DNA of 64,000 nucleotides from Chlamydia avium 10DC88 (GTDB lineage Bacteria; Chlamydiota; Chlamydiia; Chlamydiales; Chlamydiaceae): NCBI RefSeq assembly GCF_000583875.1, contig NZ_CP006571.1, positions 351,416 to 415,415 of the forward strand, read 5' to 3'. Shown piece by piece: positions 54,633 to 64,000 of this stretch (position 1 is its first letter; each line of letters starts with the position of its first letter). The notes under the pieces were generated by a model. It saw only the letters and a program-made list of their open reading frames with translations, ran no database searches and was not told where the DNA came from. The position numbers and the translations under genes were made by a program.

Positions 54633-55601
54633 ATGCTCCGTTATATAAGTAAGCGTCTGATATTTAACTTGCTCTCTTTATGGGTAATTCTTACTCTTAC
54701 TTTCTTAGTAATGAAGTCTATCCCTGGGGATCCTTTCAATGATGAAAACGGTAATACCTTATCACAAGAAACACTACAAATCCTCAAAGCACAATACGGA
54801 TTAAATCAACCCCTACATCAACAATATCTTCAATATCTTAAATCTTTAGTCACTCTGAATTTTGGAAATTCCCTAGTATACAAAGATAGAAGTGTGGTTA
54901 GCATCATTGCCACAGCTTTTCCAGCATCAGCAATTCTTGGAATTGAAAGTCTCATATTATCTATATTCGGAGGCATTTGTTTAGGAACACTAGCAGCTAT
55001 ACGAAAGGAAAAACAAGGGCGCTATATCCTATTCTCTTCTATCTTTCAAATATCAATTCCTGCTTTTGTACTAGCAACCATATTACAATATCTATTTGCT
55101 GTGAAAATTCCGATTTTCCCTATAGCTTGTTGGGGAGGATTCAGTCATACCATTTTACCTTCACTAGCATTAGCAATCACTCCTATGGCATTTATCACTC
55201 AATTAACCTGCTCTTCTGTATCCTCAGTTCTTAATAAAGATTATGCTTTGCTTGCTTATGCCAAAGGCTTGCCCCCTATGAAAATCATTCTAAAACATAT
55301 ACTTCCCTATGCTGTCTTTCCCACGATTTCTTACGCTGCGTTCCTTGTAACCACTGTGATGACAGGAACATTTGCCATAGAAAATATTTTTTGTATTCCA
55401 GGACTTGGCAAATGGTTCGTCTGTAGTATAAAACAACGTGATTATCCTGTAACCCTAGGGCTATCGGTATTTTATGGTACTTTTTTCATGCTATCTTCTC
55501 TACTATCTGATCTTCTACAGGCTATGATAGATCCTCAACTTCGCTACTCCTATAAAAAAATAGACATCATCGACATGAAAGATAACACCACGAAAAACTA
55601 A
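54633..55601 (+). CDS. oppB: oligopeptide ABC permease OppB
   Basis: OppB (322 residues) has six membrane segments. The N-terminal MLRYISKRLIFNLLSLWVIL and MKSIPGDPF are family hallmarks, and the EAA loop lies in YAKGLPPMKIILKHILPYA. It forms the channel with OppC. OppC starts 34 bases on. Confidence 0.93.
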   Translation: MLRYISKRLIFNLLSLWVILTLTFLVMKSIPGDPFNDENGNTLSQETLQILKAQYGLNQPLHQQYLQYLKSLVTLNFGNSLVYKDRSVVSIIATAFPASAILGIESLILSIFGGICLGTLAAIRKEKQGRYILFSSIFQISIPAFVLATILQYLFAVKIPIFPIACWGGFSHTILPSLALAITPMAFITQLTCSSVSSVLNKDYALLAYAKGLPPMKIILKHILPYAVFPTISYAAFLVTTVMTGTFAIENIFCIPGLGKWFVCSIKQRDYPVTLGLSVFYGTFFMLSSLLSDLLQAMIDPQLRYSYKKIDIIDMKDNTTKN

Positions 55602-55634
55602 ACAATAGAAATTTAGGATACATTAATAACATCT

Positions 55635-56480
55635 ATGGATATCCCTACTAATCACTCGCTATGGAAACACATAAAAAGTAATTCTATGCTCATGCTAGGG
55701 ATGTCTCTATTAGGGGTATTGATATTGAGCGCTATTTTCCTTCCATGGCTTTACCCAAACTATGAAATGACATCTCTAGAACATACCCTGACTCCTCCTG
55801 GAAAACTTTTTCCTTTTGGAACAGACGCTCTAGGTCGATGCATGCTAGCTAGAACAATTCAGGGACTGCGTTTATCACTACTCATTGCGGTAACAGCTAC
55901 ATTTATTGATGTTTGTATAGGTCTCCTATGGTCAACAATAGCTCTGGCTACAGGGAAAAAAGTGGCTTTTCTTATGATGCGAATTACAGAAATTTTCTTT
56001 TCCATTCCAAAAATTCCCGTAATTATTCTTCTATTAGTGATCTTTAACCATGGATTCTTGCCCCTAATTCTATCCATGACACTCACTGGATGGATCCCTA
56101 TAGCAAAGATCATTTACAAACAATTTTTACTCCTAGAAAACAAAGAATTCGTGTTATCAGCGAAAGCTATGAATGCTTCTACTTTTCATATTCTCAAAAA
56201 CCACCTTCTGCCCAATACCTTTGCCCCTATAATTTCTACATTAATCTTTACCATCCCAAGTGCTATCTATACAGAAGCTTTTATTAGCTTTTTAGGTTTA
56301 GGTATCCAGCCTCCACAAGCAAGTCTAGGAACATTAGTAAAAGAAGGAATCAATGCTATTGATTATTACCCTTGGTTATTTTTCATTCCATCAGCCTTTA
56401 TGATATTACTCTCTATCAGTTTTAACTTAGTTGGAGAGGGAGCGAAAACTTTGTTTATTGAGGAAAACTCCCATGCTTAA
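55635..56480 (+). CDS. oppC: oligopeptide ABC permease OppC
   Basis: OppC (281 residues), the second channel subunit, has six membrane segments. Seen are PFGTDALGRCMLARTIQGLR, the SAKAMNASTFHILKNHLLPN EAA loop and AFISFLGLGIQPPQASLG, all typical of the family. Its stop overlaps the oppD ATG by eight bases. Confidence 0.93.
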   Translation: MDIPTNHSLWKHIKSNSMLMLGMSLLGVLILSAIFLPWLYPNYEMTSLEHTLTPPGKLFPFGTDALGRCMLARTIQGLRLSLLIAVTATFIDVCIGLLWSTIALATGKKVAFLMMRITEIFFSIPKIPVIILLLVIFNHGFLPLILSMTLTGWIPIAKIIYKQFLLLENKEFVLSAKAMNASTFHILKNHLLPNTFAPIISTLIFTIPSAIYTEAFISFLGLGIQPPQASLGTLVKEGINAIDYYPWLFFIPSAFMILLSISFNLVGEGAKTLFIEENSHA

Positions 56481-57318
56481 TTCCCTACTCCATATTAATA
56501 ACCTAACAATTACCTCAAACCGTCCCCATAAACAACTGATTCACTCTCTATCTTTAAAAATACAAAAACAGCGTAGCTTAGCCTTAGTCGGTGAAAATGG
56601 ATCAGGGAAAACCACAATTATTAAAGCTATTCTTGGATTTCTTCCCGATAACTGTACAATAGCCCAAGGAAACATCTTCTTCGAAGGAAAAGATCTCGTA
56701 ACATTATCTCAAAAAGATTTTCAAAAAATCCGTGGCAGAAAGATTTCTACTATACTACAAAATGCTATGGGATCACTGACACCATCTATGCAGATTGGAG
56801 AACAAATTATTGAAACTCTAGTTCATCACGAAAAAATTACACGACAAGAAGCTTATGACAAAGCACTTGATCTCCTTTCTAGCGTACACATTCCCAAACG
56901 TTGTTTTCACCTTTATCCCTTTGAACTCAGTGGAGGTATGCGACAACGTGTTGTAATTGCCATTGCGCTTGCCAGCTCACCACAACTTATTCTTGCCGAT
57001 GAGCCCACCACAGCCCTGGATTCCATATCTCAAGCCCAAGTATTACGCATATTGCATAACGTAAGTATAGAAAAAAATACCACTATCCTACTTGTTACAC
57101 ATAATCTTGCTCTTGTTACAGAACTCTGTGATGACATCGCTATTATTAAAGATGGTCAACTAGTGGAAGCAGGAAGAGTTAATAAAGTATTCTCCTCCCC
57201 CGACCATCCCTATACCCAACGTCTCCTTAACTCAATAGAAAAAATCCCCCTTACTGCTTCCTCATCCCCTATTTTACGAAAAAAAATCTGCCCATTAACA
57301 AAATCAAACACTACCTAA
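56473..57318 (+). CDS. oppD: oligopeptide ABC ATPase OppD
   Basis: OppD (281 residues): Walker A GENGSGKTT near residue 41, signature LSGGMRQRVVIAIAL, Walker B LILADEPTTALD, and the OppD-type C-terminal SSPDHPYTQRLLNSI. The ATG at 56473 is used; the open frame upstream lies inside oppC. One of two ATPases driving the Opp channel. Confidence 0.93.
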   Translation: MLNSLLHINNLTITSNRPHKQLIHSLSLKIQKQRSLALVGENGSGKTTIIKAILGFLPDNCTIAQGNIFFEGKDLVTLSQKDFQKIRGRKISTILQNAMGSLTPSMQIGEQIIETLVHHEKITRQEAYDKALDLLSSVHIPKRCFHLYPFELSGGMRQRVVIAIALASSPQLILADEPTTALDSISQAQVLRILHNVSIEKNTTILLVTHNLALVTELCDDIAIIKDGQLVEAGRVNKVFSSPDHPYTQRLLNSIEKIPLTASSSPILRKKICPLTKSNTT

Positions 57319-57323
57319 CTCTT

Positions 57324-58097
57324 ATGACTCATTTAGTAACCATAGATCATCTTTCTCTAATAGTTAGAAAACAAGTCATTCTTAAAGATGTTTGTTTACA
57401 ATTAAAAAAAGGAGAATGCTTAGCCATCGTAGGATCCAGTGGATCAGGGAAATCTTCGTTAGCCTTAGCAATCTTAGGATTAATGAAAGCTAATTCAGGA
57501 ACGATTACTTTTCATGTAAATCCTAAAACTCCAAAAGCCAAAGTCATTCAAATGATCTGGCAAGATATTTCGTCTAGTCTAAATCCAACAATGAACGTTA
57601 GGGAACTTATTCTAGAGCCCCTAAACATCCTCGGCATGCAGCAGTCAAAAGAGAAACTATATCAAGTCCTAGAACTTGTGAACCTACCCCGATCTGTTCT
57701 TCCTTTAAAACCACACAAACTCAGTGGAGGGCAAAAACAATGTGTTGCCATTGCCAAAGCTTTAATCTGCGAACCCGATCTTCTTATCTGCGATGAACCT
57801 TTGTCTGCCCTAGATACACTCAATCGCTCCCTCATCCTAAAGCTATTTCAAACCATAAAACAAGAATATAAAAGTACTCTACTCTTTATTACTCATGATA
57901 TGTCTGCAACATATTACCTGGCAGATACTATCGCTGTCATGCATCAAGGAATGATTGTCGAATACTCCACTAAAGAAAAAATTTTTCAAACTCCTGAGCA
58001 TAAAAAAACTCAGGAACTGCTAGACGCCATCCCCAGCTTCTCTTTAGAATATACGGACCCCACTATGGATTTTGAGAAAAACTATGTTTTAGTATAA
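57324..58097 (+). CDS. oppF: oligopeptide ABC ATPase OppF
   Basis: OppF (257 residues): Walker A GSSGSGKSS near residue 36, signature LSGGQKQCVAIAKAL, Walker B LLICDEPLSALD. The usual Arg after LSGGQxQ is a Cys here (tgt codon), a small departure from consensus. It ends the opp cluster and would pair with OppD. Confidence 0.92.
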   Translation: MTHLVTIDHLSLIVRKQVILKDVCLQLKKGECLAIVGSSGSGKSSLALAILGLMKANSGTITFHVNPKTPKAKVIQMIWQDISSSLNPTMNVRELILEPLNILGMQQSKEKLYQVLELVNLPRSVLPLKPHKLSGGQKQCVAIAKALICEPDLLICDEPLSALDTLNRSLILKLFQTIKQEYKSTLLFITHDMSATYYLADTIAVMHQGMIVEYSTKEKIFQTPEHKKTQELLDAIPSFSLEYTDPTMDFEKNYVLV

Positions 58098-58345
58098 AAG
58101 TTAAGTCTATAAAAGAAACATTTTAATACCTAAAGTTCTTTGTAGTATGTAAGCAGTTATGTATACTGCATTATATTCCTCGTACTATCCTCAAGTATTA
58201 GTTAAATAACAGTACGTAGTTGCGAAACTTATAATCTTGTCTTTGAAACATATTGAAAAAACTTAGCATGGTGTTAAATCATTGACAGAAGAAATAGAGA
58301 GTGCTACGACTCAAAAATAATGGCCATTGTAATGGAGCATCATTA

Positions 58346-59098
58346 ATGATGGAAATTTCCCATATCTTGGAGGATCTTGCCTATGATGAAGGAATTCTTC
58401 CTAGAGAAGCTATCGAAGCGGCTATTGTCAAACATAAGCAAATAATTCCCTATCTACTCCATATCCTTGAAGAGGCTAGCGAGCGCATTCCCGAGCTAAT
58501 TAATGACGGTAGTTATCAAGGTCACCTTTATGCAATGTATCTACTCGCCCAGTTTCGAGAAAGTCGTGCCTTACCCCTAATTATTAAATTGTTTTCCTTC
58601 ACAGATGATACGCCTCATGCTATTGCTGGTGATGTTCTTACTGAAGATCTCTCCAGGATCTTTGCTAGCGTGTGTGAAGATGAATCTCTAATTAAAGACC
58701 TTATAGAAACTCCAGGAATTAATCCTTATGTAAAAGCAGCTGGGATATCCAGCCTAGTTCACCTTGTTGGGGCAAAAAAAATATCACGAGAGAAAACTAT
58801 TCATTATTTTGGAGAATTATTAAACTACAGGTTAGAAAAATTCCCATCCTTTGCCTGGGATAGTTTAATAGCTGCCATATGTGCTCTATATCCCGGAGAA
58901 CTCTTTTATCCTATTAGCAAAGCTTTTCAAGCAGGGCTGATAGACGAAACGTTTATAAGTATGGAAGATGTGACTAACATCATACGTGAAGAAACAATCG
59001 AATCCTGCATTCAGGAACTTCTTTCTTCTCCAGAGCTTATCAATGATACCTTGGAAGAAATGGAAAAATGGTTAGAAGATTTCCCTATAGAACCCTAG
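58346..59098 (+). CDS. DUF1186-family protein
   Basis: A soluble helical protein of about 250 residues in the DUF1186 family: [20 protein letters not shown] at the start, [20 protein letters not shown], and [15 protein letters not shown], arranged like HEAT-type repeats. The family often ends in SEC-C; none is present here. Two adjacent ATGs (58346, 58349) start the family region; a GTG at 58301 would add 15 residues without match. Its end overlaps the open frame of the translocator gene but not its chosen start. Function unknown. Confidence 0.78.
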   Translation: MMEISHILEDLAYDEGILPREAIEAAIVKHKQIIPYLLHILEEASERIPELINDGSYQGHLYAMYLLAQFRESRALPLIIKLFSFTDDTPHAIAGDVLTEDLSRIFASVCEDESLIKDLIETPGINPYVKAAGISSLVHLVGAKKISREKTIHYFGELLNYRLEKFPSFAWDSLIAAICALYPGELFYPISKAFQAGLIDETFISMEDVTNIIREETIESCIQELLSSPELINDTLEEMEKWLEDFPIEP

Positions 59099-59145
59099 CC
59101 CATAGCCCATACTTTCCAACAGACATTAACCCCAAAAGGTGCCCA

Positions 59146-60558
59146 GTGAATAAACATAAGCGCTTTCTATCTCTTCTTTTTCTTACTCTAGTCCTCTTAG
59201 GCCTATGGTTTTGTCCTCACCCGGAAGCCATCAATCCTAACGCCTGGCATCTCTTCGCTGTATTTACAACAACGATCCTCGGTATTATCTTACAACCTGT
59301 TCCCATGGGTGCTATTGTTATCATCGGCATCTCTACCCTCTTATTAATGCGAACACTCACTCTGGAACAAGGTTTATCAGGATTTCATGATCCTATAGCT
59401 TGGCTGGTCTTTCTATCCTTTTCTATCGCTAAAGGAATAATCAAAACAGGACTAGGAGAACGTGTTGCGTATTTCTTCGTCAGCGTACTTGGAAAAAACC
59501 CTCTGGGACTCAGTTACGGTTTAGTAATTACAGATTGTTTATTAGCTCCGGCTATTCCTAGCGTCACAGCACGCTCAGGAGGAATTCTTTATCCTGTAGT
59601 TATGGCATTATCAGAATCTTTTGGAAGCACATCAGAAAAAGGCACAGAAAGTCTAATCGGATCCTTTCTTATTAAAGTAGCTTATCAAAGTTCCGTAATT
59701 ACTAGCGCGATGTTTCTTACTGCTATGGCAGGAAATCCTTTAATAGCCTCTCTTGCTAGCCATATAAAAGTCTCCCTAACTTGGTCCATATGGGCGAAAG
59801 CTGCTATCCTCCCTGGGCTGATAAGCCTAATTTTCATGCCCATCATATTGTACAGACTCTATCCACCAACAATTAGTTCATGTGAAGAAGCTATTCGTAC
59901 TGCAAAACTACGCTTAAAAGAAATGGGCCCCCTCAAAAAAAGCGAAAAAATCATCCTTATGATTTTTAGTCTACTTGTAATCTTGTGGACTTTCGGAGAT
60001 TTCCTAAGAATATCAGCAACAACAGCAGCTCTTATCGGGATCTCTCTGCTCATCCTCACCAATATTTTAGACTGGCAAAAAGATGTCATTGCTAACACAA
60101 CTGCTTGGGAAACTTTTATTTGGTTTGGGGCACTAATTATGATGGCCTCTCTACTCAATAAACTAGGGTTTATCCCACTTATTGGAGAGACTGCCGCAGC
60201 TGCTGTAGCAGGATTATCCTGGAAAATTGGTTTCCCCATTTTATTCTTAATTTATTTTTATTCTCATTACTTATTCGCAAGTAATACGGCGCACATCGGA
60301 GCCATGTATCCTGTTTTTCTTGCTGTAGCTATTTCTCTAGGAACTAATCCTATGTTTGCGGTTTTATCTTTAGCGTTTTCTAGTAATCTATTTGGAGGCC
60401 TTACTCATTACGGATCAGGACCCGCTCCCCTATACTTCGGTTCCAAACTCGTAAATATTAAAGAATGGTGGAGATCCGGTTTTATATTAAGTATATTTAA
60501 TATCGTTACCTGGATAGGTTTAGGTAGCTTATGGTGGAAACTTCTTGGATTAATTTAA
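59146..60558 (+). CDS. DASS-family 2-oxoglutarate/malate translocator
   Basis: A polytopic protein (about 470 residues, 11-12 segments) of the divalent anion:sodium symporter family, the group that includes the plastid 2-oxoglutarate/malate translocator. Family sequence includes LQPVPMGAIVIIGISTLLLM, APAIPSVTARSGGILYPVV, NTAHIGAMYPVFL and FGGLTHYGSGPAPLYFGS. It would import host dicarboxylates into the truncated chlamydial TCA cycle. The GTG at 59146 gives the natural membrane start; the open frame upstream overlaps the DUF1186 gene. Confidence 0.92.
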   Translation: MNKHKRFLSLLFLTLVLLGLWFCPHPEAINPNAWHLFAVFTTTILGIILQPVPMGAIVIIGISTLLLMRTLTLEQGLSGFHDPIAWLVFLSFSIAKGIIKTGLGERVAYFFVSVLGKNPLGLSYGLVITDCLLAPAIPSVTARSGGILYPVVMALSESFGSTSEKGTESLIGSFLIKVAYQSSVITSAMFLTAMAGNPLIASLASHIKVSLTWSIWAKAAILPGLISLIFMPIILYRLYPPTISSCEEAIRTAKLRLKEMGPLKKSEKIILMIFSLLVILWTFGDFLRISATTAALIGISLLILTNILDWQKDVIANTTAWETFIWFGALIMMASLLNKLGFIPLIGETAAAAVAGLSWKIGFPILFLIYFYSHYLFASNTAHIGAMYPVFLAVAISLGTNPMFAVLSLAFSSNLFGGLTHYGSGPAPLYFGSKLVNIKEWWRSGFILSIFNIVTWIGLGSLWWKLLGLI

Positions 60559-60607
60559 TTGCTAAGTGTTTTCATAAAAAATTTTCTTTATCAAAAAAAG
60601 AAAAACT

Positions 60608-62302
60608 TTGAGAAATGATAAAATAAGAACCTTACCAATTGAACCTATGCAGTTAGATCCTCGCAACTCTGATAGAGTAGTTATTCCTGATATCCCTCCA
60701 CTACCTAGGGAATTACAGAAATTCCCAGATCTCGTCCCTACTCAAGATACACGGTTTTCCTCACCATGTGATCCTCAAGTTACTCAACTATTTCCTCATA
60801 CTTATAACAACCCTTACCTGAAATTTATCTCAGGAGAACCTCTATCTAAAAAACCTATAAAAGTGGGGGTTATGCTCTCTGGAGGACCAGCACCTGGAGG
60901 TCACAATGTCATTTGGGGCTTATTACACAGTATAAAAAAAATTCATTCTGATAGTTCTCTAATAGGATTTATTAATAATGGACAGGGATTGATCCATAAC
61001 CAGACCGTAGAAATCAATGAAGAATTCATGGCATCCTTCAGAAATTCAGGAGGATTCCACTGTATAGGGACTGGAAGAACAAACATCATTACCGAAGAAA
61101 ATAAATCTTCTATTCTCAAAACTGTCAAAAACCTCCATCTGGATGGCCTCGTAATTATCGGTGGTGACGGATCAAATACCGCAACTGCTATTCTCGCAGA
61201 ATATTTTTCTCAACATTATCCAAAAACTTGTATTGTTGGAGTCCCAAAAACTATTGATGGTGATCTTCAGCACCTCTTCTTAGACATTACATTTGGATTT
61301 GACTCAGCAACAAAGTTTTATTCATCCATTATTAGTAATATTTCTCGAGATGCTCTATCAGGAAAAGCTCATTACCACTTCATTAAGCTTATGGGAAGAT
61401 CGGCATCTCATATTGCTCTAGAATGTACTCTGCAAACGCATCCCAATATCGCCCTAATCAGTGAAGAAATCGCTGAAAAGAATATCCCCTTAAAAACTAT
61501 CATTCATAAAATGTGCTCCATCATTGCTGATAGGGCCGCTATGGGAAAATACTATGGTGTTGTCCTTATTCCCGAAGGACTCATTGAATTCATCCCAGAA
61601 ATCAATAACTTAGTGAAAGAAATCGAAAAAATTCCTGAAGGCATAGACAAATTTTCTCAATTATCTCAGGAGTCTCAGCTACTACTTAAAAGTTTCCCTC
61701 CAGGAATCGTACATCAATTACTTCATGATCGTGATGCTCATGGTAATGTCTATGTATCCAAAATTCATGTAAATAAACTTCTGATTCATCTTGTCTCAAA
61801 CCACTTGCAAAAACATTTTAAAAATGTCCCCTTTAATGCGATTTCTCACTTTCTAGGCTACGAAGGAAGATCCTGTATACCAACTAAATTTGATAATACC
61901 TATAGTTATGCGTTAGGATTTGGATCTGGAATCCTAGTTCTCAATCGATGCAATGGCTATCTTGCTGCAATAGAATCTCTTATTAATATTGTAGATAAAT
62001 GGCGCTTAAGAGCCATCCCTATTGTTAAAATGTTCACTACACAAAAAAAGCCAGATGGAACCCTACAACCACGAATTAAAAAGAGTCTCATTGATATTGG
62101 AAGTCCTGCATTTCGTAAATTCAAGCTTTATAGAAAAATCTGGGCTCTTGAAGATTCTTACCGTTTTCTAGGACCGTTACAAATTCACACACCTCCAAAA
62201 ACACACTCAGACCATTTTCCACCTCTAACGTTATTACTTAATCATAATGAGTGGCAAAAAAGGTGTTCAATATGTATGGAAATTCCTGATTGCAACTATT
62301 AA
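60608..62302 (+). CDS. pfp: PPi-type phosphofructokinase (long clade), copy 1
   Basis: A 564-residue phosphofructokinase of the long pyrophosphate-dependent clade (start TTG 60608 or ATG 60647). Substrate motifs are VGVMLSGGPAPGGHN, VGVPKTIDGDLQ and KLMGRSASHIALEC. The phosphoryl-donor site reads IIGGDGSNTATAILAEYF: the residue equivalent to E. coli PfkA Gly104 is Gly, as in ATP enzymes, while Lys at the 124 position (PKTIDGD) is as in PPi enzymes. This mix leaves the donor uncertain. It is paired with a second copy after the hydrolase gene. Confidence 0.9.
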   Translation: MRNDKIRTLPIEPMQLDPRNSDRVVIPDIPPLPRELQKFPDLVPTQDTRFSSPCDPQVTQLFPHTYNNPYLKFISGEPLSKKPIKVGVMLSGGPAPGGHNVIWGLLHSIKKIHSDSSLIGFINNGQGLIHNQTVEINEEFMASFRNSGGFHCIGTGRTNIITEENKSSILKTVKNLHLDGLVIIGGDGSNTATAILAEYFSQHYPKTCIVGVPKTIDGDLQHLFLDITFGFDSATKFYSSIISNISRDALSGKAHYHFIKLMGRSASHIALECTLQTHPNIALISEEIAEKNIPLKTIIHKMCSIIADRAAMGKYYGVVLIPEGLIEFIPEINNLVKEIEKIPEGIDKFSQLSQESQLLLKSFPPGIVHQLLHDRDAHGNVYVSKIHVNKLLIHLVSNHLQKHFKNVPFNAISHFLGYEGRSCIPTKFDNTYSYALGFGSGILVLNRCNGYLAAIESLINIVDKWRLRAIPIVKMFTTQKKPDGTLQPRIKKSLIDIGSPAFRKFKLYRKIWALEDSYRFLGPLQIHTPPKTHSDHFPPLTLLLNHNEWQKRCSICMEIPDCNY

Positions 62303-62414
62303 TTTTTCCCTTGATCTCTAAAATTACCCTTTCGAAAATCAAGAGGTAATTCCTTCAAAAAAATTACTAAATCATCCAAGGGATAAAAAACAAATGTAGG
62401 AGAAATATATTCTA

Positions 62415-63227
62415 ATGAGCACTATCTGCCTAACACATGAACAAAGACAAAGTATTCAACTCTATGTTCTCAATACAGTAGCTACTTTCGGAATTCTCCA
62501 TACTCCTAAACATGCTGTACCTCCCTATCCTCTAGTTATCATCTTGCATGGCCTGGCTTCTAATAAAATAGGATCTCACCGATCCCATGTAGAACTTGCT
62601 GAGAAACTTTCTGCATGTGGGATTGCTACATTACGTGTTGATCTTCCAGGACATGGGGATGCTGAAGGCTCTCTGGCAGATTTCTCATTTGATGATTATC
62701 TAACTAGTGTTAAAGATATTATTTCCTATAGTTATAGTCTTAACAACATTGACACCAAGAAAATCTCTATTTTCGGCTCTTCCTTAGGAGGTACACTGGC
62801 ATTAATATCAGTCCCTTATTTTCCCCACATCCATAGCCTTGCTGTCTGGGCACCTACAATTCAAGGAAGTATATGGCTACAGGAAACTATGAATATCCCC
62901 AACGATCTTCTCACGCATTCTACATCTTCAGAAGACATTCTTTATGCAGGTCTGCCTATTAATAAGACTTTTTGTTCACAATTTATTGAAATGGATATCA
63001 CGAAAGAAGTTTCGAAATTTTCGTCTTCTCTTTCCATACTCCATATGCAAGGGGAAGAAGATACTACCGTATCTCTTCGTCATCAAAACATCTTCAAAGA
63101 TGCTATGAATAAGAAATCTCATCCTTGTGATATCCGTACCTATCCTCAAATAAATCACAATCTTCCTCATTCTAGTTCCATAATAATGGAACTGGTAGAA
63201 TGGTTAAAACAACAGCTCCTCTCTTAG
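62415..63227 (+). CDS. alpha/beta hydrolase
   Basis: A 270-residue alpha/beta hydrolase. The oxyanion region is ILHGLASNK, the nucleophile Ser123 lies in FGSSLGG, and the probable triad is completed by Asp216 (GEEDTTV) and His248 (INHNL). It is a serine esterase or acyltransferase of unknown substrate. It is wedged between the two phosphofructokinase genes, with only nine bases to the second; this three-gene order is conserved in chlamydiae. No signal peptide. Confidence 0.87.
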   Translation: MSTICLTHEQRQSIQLYVLNTVATFGILHTPKHAVPPYPLVIILHGLASNKIGSHRSHVELAEKLSACGIATLRVDLPGHGDAEGSLADFSFDDYLTSVKDIISYSYSLNNIDTKKISIFGSSLGGTLALISVPYFPHIHSLAVWAPTIQGSIWLQETMNIPNDLLTHSTSSEDILYAGLPINKTFCSQFIEMDITKEVSKFSSSLSILHMQGEEDTTVSLRHQNIFKDAMNKKSHPCDIRTYPQINHNLPHSSSIIMELVEWLKQQLLS

Positions 63228-63236
63228 ATAGGCTCT

Positions 63237-64000
63237 ATGGAACTCTTATCCGTAAATAAAAGCTATTTCGAATTGCAACGACTACATTATCGTCCTGAAA
63301 CATTAAGCTTCTTAAATGAAATCACTACTTTGCATATTTGCGATTCTATAAATACTCCGCAAATTCCATCAGAACTTCAAAAATCCCTCCCCAACTTGTG
63401 TGCCATCCCTGAAGTCTGTATAAAAAAAAGAGAGCCTCTATCTTCACCAGCCTTACAAATAGGAGTCTTACTCTCTGGAGGTCAAGCTCCCGGAGGTCAT
63501 AATGTGGTTATAGGACTTTTTGAAGGATTACGAGCCTTTAACTCGAAAACAAAGCTCCTGGGTTTCATTCAAGGTCCTTTAGGGCTAACTCGAGGCTTGT
63601 ATAAAGATCTCGATATTTCCGTAATCTATGATTATTACAATGTTGGGGGATTTGATATGCTCTCCTCCAGTAAAGAAAAAATCAAAACAAAAGAACAAAA
63701 AAGTACTATCTTAGCGACTGTAAAAAAACTACATTTAGATGGTTTACTCATTATTGGTGGGAATGATTCCAATAGCGATGCAGCTATGCTCGCTGAGTAC
63801 TTCCTAGAACATAATTGTCGTATTCCCATTGTAGGAGTTCCCAAAACTATTGATGGTGATCTTAAAAATGCTTGGATAGAAATACCCCTAGGGTTTCACT
63901 CTTCCTGCCGCACCTATACAGAAATGATCGGAAATTTAGAAAAAGATACCTTGTCCATTAAGAAATACCACCATTTTGTTAGGCTTATGGGCAAACAATC
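63237..64000 (+). CDS. PPi-type phosphofructokinase, copy 2 (cut by window end)
   Basis: The first 254 codons of a second long-clade phosphofructokinase, starting at ATG 63237. Conserved are IGVLLSGGQAPGGHNVV, VGVPKTIDGDLKN and HHFVRLMGKQ. The donor site reads IIGGNDSNSDAAMLAEYF: it keeps Asp at the 104 position (PPi type) but has Asn where the Mg-binding Asp103 is expected. It would be paralogous to copy 1 and could form a hetero-oligomer with it or be regulatory. The C-terminal half is outside the window. Confidence 0.9.
   Translation, partial: MELLSVNKSYFELQRLHYRPETLSFLNEITTLHICDSINTPQIPSELQKSLPNLCAIPEVCIKKREPLSSPALQIGVLLSGGQAPGGHNVVIGLFEGLRAFNSKTKLLGFIQGPLGLTRGLYKDLDISVIYDYYNVGGFDMLSSSKEKIKTKEQKSTILATVKKLHLDGLLIIGGNDSNSDAAMLAEYFLEHNCRIPIVGVPKTIDGDLKNAWIEIPLGFHSSCRTYTEMIGNLEKDTLSIKKYHHFVRLMGKQ

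Noticed and set aside
58301..58345. GTG start adding 15 residues to the DUF1186 protein
   Set aside because: The added residues have no family match and better ATG starts follow at 58346/58349.

Overview
This window is a contiguous chromosome segment from a member of the Chlamydiaceae (genus Chlamydia). I infer a species of the former Chlamydophila group (psittaci, caviae, felis or pecorum-like) rather than C. trachomatis, because familiar chlamydial gene blocks are present but in a different order; the species cannot be fixed from the sequence alone. Supporting signs are IncA and other bilobed-hydrophobic inclusion-membrane-type proteins, a pair of pyrophosphate-type phosphofructokinases flanking an alpha/beta hydrolase, an oligopeptide transporter with several lipoprotein binding proteins, a queuine transporter next to tgt, and tRNA-Ile/tRNA-Ala away from any rRNA operon. 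The DNA is AT-rich and densely coding. No insertion sequence, CRISPR array, rRNA gene or origin was seen.

Layout. 0.3-6.3 kb: an exported LOG-family protein, ubiA-ubiX, a YitT-type membrane protein, tRNA-Asp/Val, surE with a PP-loop (TtcA-like) gene, a SEC-C protein and tRNA-Thr/Tyr. 6.4-8.9 kb: three tandem fibre-like proteins of unknown role. 8.9-15.5 kb: rimO, rpmG, lolC-lolD, rplM-rpsI, an NlpC/P60 hydrolase and adk. 15.6-18.4 kb: three inclusion-membrane-type genes, the first carrying two PPxY motifs and an 11-residue tandem repeat. 18.5-23.6 kb: pgl, zwf, an oppA and tsaD. 23.9-25.3 kb: glnPQ. 25.3-32.3 kb: a coiled-coil protein, a TamB/AsmA-like giant, a YihY protein and a methyltransferase. 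32.4-37 kb: incA, then rpe-efp-accB-accC. 37-39.8 kb: an accessory patch with an unknown small gene, a decayed gene, an Inc-type gene and a lipoprotein. 40-46 kb: queuine transporter and tgt, dsbB/dsbA, membrane proteins, an orphan ABC ATPase and tRNA-Ile/Ala. 46.3-51 kb: an exported degenerate nucleosidase, a secreted protein, kdsB-pyrG-ruvX. 51-58 kb: oppA-oppA-oppB-oppC-oppD-oppF. 58-64 kb: a DUF1186 protein, a dicarboxylate translocator, pfp, a hydrolase and a second pfp cut by the window edge.

The genes fit an obligate intracellular parasite that imports host peptides, amino acids, dicarboxylates and queuine. It keeps core envelope work (Kdo, lipoprotein sorting, disulfide formation), translation and a reduced central metabolism, and has accessory genes likely to face the host.

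Three points stand out. (1) The tandem fibre-like trio beside two tRNA genes combines phage-tail-fibre-type linker motifs with C-terminal beta heads that resemble C1q/TNF folds; it is the best candidate for an undescribed system. (2) Two PPxY motifs lie in the tail of an Inc-type protein, like those that bind host WW-domain ubiquitin ligases. (3) Three genes (the second fibre gene, lolC and yihY) are each broken by a poly-A run one base short near the start codon. This could be a homopolymer undercall, transcriptional slippage or real inactivation.
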